Source: an uncultured Flavobacteriales bacterium
Lineage (GTDB): Bacteria; Bacteroidota; Bacteroidia; Flavobacteriales; Flavobacteriaceae
Length of the DNA stretch: 37,085 bases
Assembly: GCA_913058295.1 (NCBI GenBank)
Contig: CAJXRD010000032.1
Span: forward strand, 1-37,085
Reading direction: 5' to 3'
Shown: positions 33,055-37,085 of the stretch, one piece after another
Numbering within the stretch: position 1 is the stretch's first letter
Layout: every line of letters begins with the position of its first letter
The notes under the pieces: generated by a model
Databases searched by the model: none
Seen by the model: the letters and a program-made list of their open reading frames with translations, nothing else
What the model was told of the DNA's origin: nothing
Translations under genes and position numbers: made by a program

Positions 33055-33864
33055 ATGAAAGATACTTTTATAGATTCTCCCCCTTTAAATTTATCGTCTG
33101 ATATATTTCGTTTATACCAATTTTGTATTTTAAATAATTCTTCTGAAGAAATAAATACAGGAATTATGGTAGAAGATGGATGCTTTGAATTTATGTTTAA
33201 TAAAGAAAAAAACATAAAACTGCAAATACGTAATGAAAAACCTATAAGCCTTCCAACATGTTTTTCCTTAGGTAATTTACCAACACCTTATAAATTTATT
33301 ACTCCAAAAACACTGACTCAATTTTCTGTTAAAGTGCAACCTTGGGTGTCGCGATTTTTCTTTCCTGATAATGAATTTTTTACGGACCTAACAAAATGTA
33401 AAGATTTAGATTTTAATGAACTCCACCGGAATATTTTTTCTACAAACTCATTTCAAGAGATGATCACTTTTTTTGAAGAGGCCTTTATTAAAATAAAAAT
33501 GCCCCATATTTCTGAATATGCTGTTAGTAAAAGTATTTGTGAACGTATTTATAATAGTAATGGGAACCTGAAAATTACAGAATTAATGGATCAATTTCCA
33601 TATTCAAGACAAAAATTAAATAGCCTCTTTATAGAACAAACTAAAAATTCAATTAAAGAATTTGCCATTCATGTTAGAGTTAGAGCTATCATTCGTTTTA
33701 AAATACAAAACCCGAAAGAATCTTTAACAGCTATAGGGCTGGAGTTTGGGTATTTTGATCAATCCCATTTTATTAAAGACATTAAAAAAGCTACAGGAAT
33801 GTCTCCATCAAAATTTTTCTCCCAAGAAAACCTATTTGACGAACAGCTAAAATTAGGTAACTAA
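33055..33864 (+). CDS. AraC-family transcriptional regulator
   Basis: A 269-residue soluble regulator. The N-terminal half (residues 1-150) is a beta-rich sensing domain like the DUF6597-type domain found in many AraC regulators of this group (TGIMVEDGCFEFMFN, FSVKVQPWVSRFFFP). The C-terminal half carries two helix-turn-helix units: KITELMDQFPYSRQKLNSLF at about 176-195, and the signature SLTAIGLEFGYFDQSHFIKD plus TGMSPSKFF at about 223-256. The effector is unknown. It precedes the NHL-type T9SS gene by 61 bases on the same strand, but that gene has its own promoter. Confidence 0.88.
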   Translation: MKDTFIDSPPLNLSSDIFRLYQFCILNNSSEEINTGIMVEDGCFEFMFNKEKNIKLQIRNEKPISLPTCFSLGNLPTPYKFITPKTLTQFSVKVQPWVSRFFFPDNEFFTDLTKCKDLDFNELHRNIFSTNSFQEMITFFEEAFIKIKMPHISEYAVSKSICERIYNSNGNLKITELMDQFPYSRQKLNSLFIEQTKNSIKEFAIHVRVRAIIRFKIQNPKESLTAIGLEFGYFDQSHFIKDIKKATGMSPSKFFSQENLFDEQLKLGN

Positions 33865-33877
33865 CATTTTTTACAAT

Positions 33878-33905
33878 TTTGCTTTTATAGTATCCTGTAT
33901 TTTTG
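33878..33905 (+). promoter_or_regulatory. Promoter of the NHL-type T9SS gene
   Basis: TTTG at 33878-33881 and TATTTTTG at 33898-33905 (full TANNTTTG) are 16 bases apart. The ATG follows at 33926 after an A-rich leader. Confidence 0.62.
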
Positions 33906-33925
33906 AAAAAAAAAATATAAAAGCT

Positions 33926-35050
33926 ATGAAAACAAATCACATTTTAACAGGACTACTTTTTTTCTATATATTATCCTTCCATGCCCAAGTGGTAGAAACT
34001 TTGGCAACTCATCCCAAAATTAAAGATGGCATGTATGTGGATGAAGATGGGAATATCTATACCACCTCAGGGGGATGGTCGGATGGTTTTGATATTGGAA
34101 AATACGACATCGATGCGGAGAACTTTACCTATAATCATTTTACGGGGTTAAATGGTCCTATCGATATTGATGAAAGAGCAAATGGAGATTATATAGTAAC
34201 CAATTTTAATAATAGTACGGTGGTAGCCTTAGATCCCAATACCAACCAAATTACACAAATCGCTTCGGGATTAGATGGCCCTGCAGGGATTGCTATCGAT
34301 GAAGAAGATAATATTTATATTTCCAACTTTGGAGCAGGGCCTTTATACGAGGGACATCAAATACATAAAATCACCCCAGAAGGAGTGTTGAGTGTTTTAG
34401 CAGATTCTCCTTTGTTGTTTCGTTTTCAAGCCATGGTTTTTAATGGAGAAGGAGAATTAATTGTTTCTTCCCAATACAAGCTCTTTAAAGTAGATACCAC
34501 CACAGGGGAACTAGAAGAATGGGTAGATTTGCAAAGTTTTGGCTTTGGACATATGCTGCATAGAAGTCTGGATAATAGCATCTATGGTACTGCCAGTGGA
34601 GAACATAAAATTTATAAAATCGATGCATTAGGGGAGGTAACTGTCTTTGCTGGATCTAATGCAGGTTATGAAGATGGGGATTTGAATACCGCTTTATTTA
34701 ATAGCCCTTTAGGAATAGAAATGTCCCCAAATGAAAATATCATCTATGTGACGGATTCTAACCGTCTGCGTAGTATTACCATCGATGAGCCTTTAGGCCT
34801 TGATAAAACTAACTTGAATAACTTTAAAATATCTCCAAATCCTACTAGTAATGGTTTGGTAACTGTTTACAATGAGAATGCAATGGAGGTTAGCATGGCA
34901 TTATACGATGTATCTGGGAAGTTATTGTTAAGCAAAAACATACAGCAGCAACAACACACCCTAGATTTGACTGCTTATACCAATGGCATGTATTTTTTGA
35001 AGATAAAGGAGGGAGAAAATACGGTTTGTAAGAAAATTATAAAGTTGTAA
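33926..35050 (+). CDS. T9SS-secreted NHL/SMP-30-type propeller protein
   Basis: A 374-residue secreted protein. The signal peptide ends LSFHAQ. Residues about 25-290 are repeats of the NHL / SMP-30 lactonase-like propeller: DGMYVDEDGNIYTTSGGW, GPAGIAIDEEDNIYISNFGAG, IHKITPEGVLSVLA, YKLFKVDTTTGELEEWV, IYGTASGEHKIYKI and GIEMSPNENIIYVTDSNRL. Asp/Asn turns fit metal or sugar binding, but the lactonase active-site residues cannot be placed with confidence. The last 75 residues are a T9SS type A sorting domain (ISPNPTSNGLVTV, LYDVSGKLLLS, YTNGMYFLKI, KKIIKL). This is the fourth T9SS cargo gene in the window. Confidence 0.85.
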   Translation: MKTNHILTGLLFFYILSFHAQVVETLATHPKIKDGMYVDEDGNIYTTSGGWSDGFDIGKYDIDAENFTYNHFTGLNGPIDIDERANGDYIVTNFNNSTVVALDPNTNQITQIASGLDGPAGIAIDEEDNIYISNFGAGPLYEGHQIHKITPEGVLSVLADSPLLFRFQAMVFNGEGELIVSSQYKLFKVDTTTGELEEWVDLQSFGFGHMLHRSLDNSIYGTASGEHKIYKIDALGEVTVFAGSNAGYEDGDLNTALFNSPLGIEMSPNENIIYVTDSNRLRSITIDEPLGLDKTNLNNFKISPNPTSNGLVTVYNENAMEVSMALYDVSGKLLLSKNIQQQQHTLDLTAYTNGMYFLKIKEGENTVCKKIIKL

Positions 35051-35069
35051 TAAACTATGTTTTATTACA
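35046..35069. terminator. A/T hairpin between convergent genes
   Basis: TGTAATAAA (35046-35054) and TTTATTACA (35061-35069) form a perfect 9-base-pair stem with a 6-base loop in a 31-base convergent gap. The TAA stop of the NHL-type gene (35048-35050) is in the stem. Without a good T-run its strength is doubtful. Confidence 0.4.
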
Positions 35070-35081
35070 GGTTAGGTTTTG

Positions 35082-35840
35082 TTAGTCTTTCAGTATTTTA
35101 TCTGTTATAAAATATTCCTTTTCCAATAGTTTTAATAGATTGTTAATTTGATCTAAAAGATCGGTGTATATTGAGTTTAAAACAATTCGGTCATTCTGTA
35201 AAATAGCAAGTCTATTTATAAATAAGTTTTTACTGTCTCTAGTAAATGTAAATGGAACTAAACTATAATATTCATAATTATCAGGTTTTATGGTGGTAAG
35301 ATTTTGCTCTAATGCATTATACAGGTTTGTTTGGCTATTAATTGCAGCACCTTCCCAAAGCACTATTCTTGGTAGTCTGCTATCAAAAATATCGGTGATA
35401 TAAAACCTAATAGAATCATTCGAAACCAATTGTATTCCCAAAGATTTTAAATTTTCGTAAGCAATTGTTTTAGGATATAGCTTTACATTAAATAAAGCCC
35501 AAGTCATATTATTAATTCCATACCCATTTAAATCATAGTTTTCGGGAGCAACCTTGTTTAAATAGGTAATAATAGAATCCGATTTGTTTATAATATTGCT
35601 TAAGGTATTAATATCTCCTGTTAGTTCGTTTTGTGTTTCGGTTAAATCGTTTTTCAATTCTAAAACTAGTCTATATTCTAGATTTGCTAATTGCTTACTT
35701 TTATTCCAATTGTTGATAGAGAGCGCAATTAAGATTCCAATAACTACTAGTATAATTTCTCCCAAACCATAGAGCAAGTATTTGCTAACTTTATTTTGGT
35801 TCAGTAATTGTTTCCTGGTTTTTTTAAAGAATTTTATCAT
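35082..35840 (-). CDS. DUF6090 family membrane protein (second copy)
   Basis: A 252-residue protein with the family opening IKFFKKTRKQLLNQNKVSKY, then GLGEIILVVIGILIALSINNWNK: one membrane helix ending at the conserved Asn-Trp-Asn. The rest is a helical domain (residues 45-252) that shares only the first 45 residues closely with the copy at 18334-19041. No function is known. The start is the ATG at 35840; the longer frame to 35879 adds an untypical tail. Copy B of the repeated upstream motif lies 86 bases before the start. Confidence 0.87.
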   Translation of the reverse strand: MIKFFKKTRKQLLNQNKVSKYLLYGLGEIILVVIGILIALSINNWNKSKQLANLEYRLVLELKNDLTETQNELTGDINTLSNIINKSDSIITYLNKVAPENYDLNGYGINNMTWALFNVKLYPKTIAYENLKSLGIQLVSNDSIRFYITDIFDSRLPRIVLWEGAAINSQTNLYNALEQNLTTIKPDNYEYYSLVPFTFTRDSKNLFINRLAILQNDRIVLNSIYTDLLDQINNLLKLLEKEYFITDKILKD

Positions 35841-35925
35841 AGTTCCTATGCTTGTTTTTATCGATATAGATAAAAACATTAATAAAAATAGGGGAGTACA
35901 ATAATTTAGCGATTCGTGATAGCCT

Positions 35926-35944
35926 TACGAATATAGGGAAAATT
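35926..35944 (-). promoter_or_regulatory. Copy B of the repeated upstream motif
   Basis: TACGAATATAGGGAAAATT on the plus strand, upstream of the DUF6090 gene (start 35840). An ATTCGT at 35912-35917 makes an inverted pair with the ACGAAT of the motif. Confidence 0.4.
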
Positions 35945-35983
35945 TACAATTATAAAAGGCTTATCATCTAACCAATATAGCGC

Positions 35984-36373
35984 TTAGCTTATTTTTTTAA
36001 AGGTGATAGAGTGTACTCCACAATCCACGGGAAGCTCAAAAACCATTTCCTCTTTAGATATCGATTTTATGCTTAGCTGTTGCTCTTTAGCTTGTGGCTT
36101 GCCATTTTTAACAGCATTGTACATTCTGAGTACATGGTCTGTATATTCATAATTTCCAGTTACTTTTTCTTCTAAACCTAGCAAAGTAAATTTATCTCCT
36201 TGAAAATGCAATTCTTTAATTGGGAATGGGCTAGGTGCTGGACAATCCTCTGAGGCATTGGCAACGGTATGCAGTTCCCAATTTCCAATAAGATCCTTGT
36301 TTGCCTGTGCCTCTTGTCCCCAGCTAAGGTGACTGATAAGCATGATGAATATTATAAGTAAAGACTTTTTCAT
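35984..36373 (-). CDS. Small exported lipocalin-like protein
   Basis: A 129-residue protein with a signal peptide (MKKSLLIIFIMLISHLSWGQ). The mature part begins EAQANKDLIGNWELHTVANA, where GNWEL resembles the first strand of small lipocalin-like (DUF4923/lipocalin_5-type) proteins, and continues with ELHFQGDKFTLLG, EKVTGNYEYTDHVLRMY and SITFKKIS. Two Cys (one in EDCPAP, one in PVDCGVH) may form a disulfide. The start at 36373 is used because a -7 promoter element (36404-36397) lies between it and the longer frame's ATG at 36415. The exact family is not certain. Confidence 0.75.
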   Translation of the reverse strand: MKKSLLIIFIMLISHLSWGQEAQANKDLIGNWELHTVANASEDCPAPSPFPIKELHFQGDKFTLLGLEEKVTGNYEYTDHVLRMYNAVKNGKPQAKEQQLSIKSISKEEMVFELPVDCGVHSITFKKIS

Positions 36374-36396
36374 ATTTTTTAATTTATAGGTTTCCT

Positions 36397-36404
36397 CAAA
36401 ATTA
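36397..36404 (-). promoter_or_regulatory. -7 element of the small lipocalin-like gene
   Basis: On the minus strand TAATTTTG (36404-36397) is a full TANNTTTG match, 24 bases before the ATG at 36373. It excludes the upstream ATG at 36415 as the start. No clear -33 TTG. Confidence 0.5.
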
Positions 36405-36428
36405 CAATGGGGCATTTTGAGATAGCGA

Positions 36429-36447
36429 TACGAATATAGGAAAAATA
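36429..36447 (-). promoter_or_regulatory. Copy C of the repeated upstream motif
   Basis: TACGAATATAGGAAAAATA on the plus strand, 56 bases before the small lipocalin-like gene (start 36373). It differs from copy A at one position. Confidence 0.4.
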
Positions 36448-36495
36448 CTACAAATACTAAAGAAGTGATTTTGTATCTTTTATCGAACGTTAATA

Positions 36496-36879
36496 TTATA
36501 AAACATACTTTTTAAAGATATCTTCCAATGTTTTATTCGGGTCATAACATAAACCAGGATGTGTCTTAGAACTTTGGATAATGGTGCTTCTGCAAGCTGT
36601 TAACCATCGAAACCTATCCGATAATTCCAGTTTCCCTATTTTTCCTCCAGAAGGATCTCCTTCACAAATTAATTTCCATGCGTTTAAATAATCATTGAGC
36701 ATATCTATCTCATATTCCGTAGAAAATGCATTCAATTTGTTTGGATCGATATGAAATTTTATGTCAAGAAAGCTTTTGTTTTTTGAAAAAAGAATAACTC
36801 CAACATTAAAGAATTCTTCTCGTTCTACTTTAGGAACGATTCTAATTATTGCATATTCAAATGTAGATTTATCTTGCAT
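36496..36879 (-). CDS. DUF3037 family protein
   Basis: A 127-residue soluble protein of the DUF3037 family: FEYAIIRIVPKVEREEFFNV with GVILFSKNKSFLDIKF is the family opening, and HPGLCYDPNKTLEDIFKKYV the typical end. Function unknown. The start codon lies inside the end of the upstream HipA-like kinase gene (11-base overlap), so the two are translationally coupled. DUF3037 genes often follow a HipA-like kinase gene, as far as I recall from family knowledge, which suggests they work together. Confidence 0.87.
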   Translation of the reverse strand: MQDKSTFEYAIIRIVPKVEREEFFNVGVILFSKNKSFLDIKFHIDPNKLNAFSTEYEIDMLNDYLNAWKLICEGDPSGGKIGKLELSDRFRWLTACRSTIIQSSKTHPGLCYDPNKTLEDIFKKYVL

Positions 36880-37085
36880 CTTCGGCTTCTTTAACTAATA
36901 AATCAATCTTAGAGAATCTAGTATTTATAAACTCTATATAGGCTTCTCTAATTTCGGTGGGAGACATAGTATCAAATTCGGTTATCAACCAATCCTCTGG
37001 TATCTTGGAGACAATTTCAATAATTTTATCTTGATTAATTAAACCTTGGATTTCTTTTGAAGCTTCTTCTAAACTTGTTGCTTTC
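36869..37085 (-). CDS. HipA-like kinase, C-terminal part (gene enters from the right edge)
   Basis: The last 71 codons of a gene that starts beyond the window. The sequence (IVSKIPEDWL, SPTEIREAYIEFINTRFSKI, VKEAEDAR) fits the C-terminus of the HipA-like kinase family (HipA_2), where a Ile-Pro-x-Asp-Trp-Leu segment and a terminal helical stretch are usual. The kinase core is outside the window, so activity cannot be checked. It ends at TAA 36869-36871, overlapping the DUF3037 start by 11 bases. The call rests on both the C-terminal pattern and the neighbour. Confidence 0.6.
   Translation of the reverse strand, partial: KATSLEEASKEIQGLINQDKIIEIVSKIPEDWLITEFDTMSPTEIREAYIEFINTRFSKIDLLVKEAEDAR

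Noticed and set aside
29470-35990. TAGCGCTTAGC shared at about 29472 and 35979
   Set aside because: Only two 11-base copies, in unlike positions relative to genes; no further structure supports a function.

Overview
The window looks like chromosomal DNA of a Flavobacteriaceae member (Bacteroidota). The evidence is a very A+T-rich base composition, A-rich leaders in place of Shine-Dalgarno sites, promoters of the Bacteroidota TTG / TANNTTTG type, four secreted proteins with type IX secretion (T9SS) C-terminal sorting domains, and families typical of this group (DUF6090, DUF4251, LytS/LytTR pairs, TPR-TM-HTH regulators, 7TM-AraC regulators). I see no rRNA, tRNA, CRISPR array, insertion sequence or integrase.

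Layout. 1-2.8 kb: the 5' end of a penicillin acylase gene (leaving the window), a medium-chain reductase, a possible 33-residue basic microprotein and a secreted DUF302-like protein. 2.8-6.9 kb: DUF4251 protein, sigma-70-like protein, T9SS sialidase-type propeller, outer-membrane barrel. 6.9-9.5 kb (minus): secreted glutaredoxin-like protein, HtrA-like protease and RlmF. 9.8-12.7 kb: a small secreted protein, a TPR/transmembrane class III nucleotide cyclase and a three-helix membrane protein of the PycTM (DUF5706) type. 12.8-15.7 kb: two helicases. 15.8-19 kb: 7TM-AraC regulator, acyltransferase, DUF6090. 19.2-23.7 kb: a TPR-TM-HTH regulator whose start codon abuts a 14-unit ATCA repeat, then two T9SS cargo proteins. 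23.8-29.4 kb: housekeeping enzymes (flavoprotein, two hotdog thioesterases, methyltransferase, cupin) and a serine beta-lactamase-family protein. 29.6-32.9 kb: a LytS/LytTR two-component system divergent from a second beta-lactamase-family protein that lacks its third motif. 33-37 kb: AraC regulator, T9SS NHL-type propeller, DUF6090, a small secreted protein, DUF3037 and the C-terminus of a HipA-like kinase.

The most interesting region is 9.78-12.67 kb. A receptor-like cyclase (secreted TPR sensor, one membrane helix, cytoplasmic class III catalytic domain with every key residue) is followed, with no terminator between, by a membrane protein of the family that serves as cyclic-nucleotide-gated effector in Pycsar anti-phage systems. 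A small exported protein precedes it. A textbook intrinsic terminator lies inside the cyclase's signal-peptide codons, so cyclase and effector probably depend on read-through. The cyclase has the Lys/Asp pair of adenylate cyclases, so this may be a cAMP-driven relative of Pycsar or ordinary signalling; that is inference.

Other features worth checking are the ATCA repeat (candidate phase-variable tuning), a 17-19 nt motif repeated upstream of three minus-strand genes, and several hairpins or inverted repeats next to regulated genes. Functions rest on motif and family recognition by eye, with no database search.
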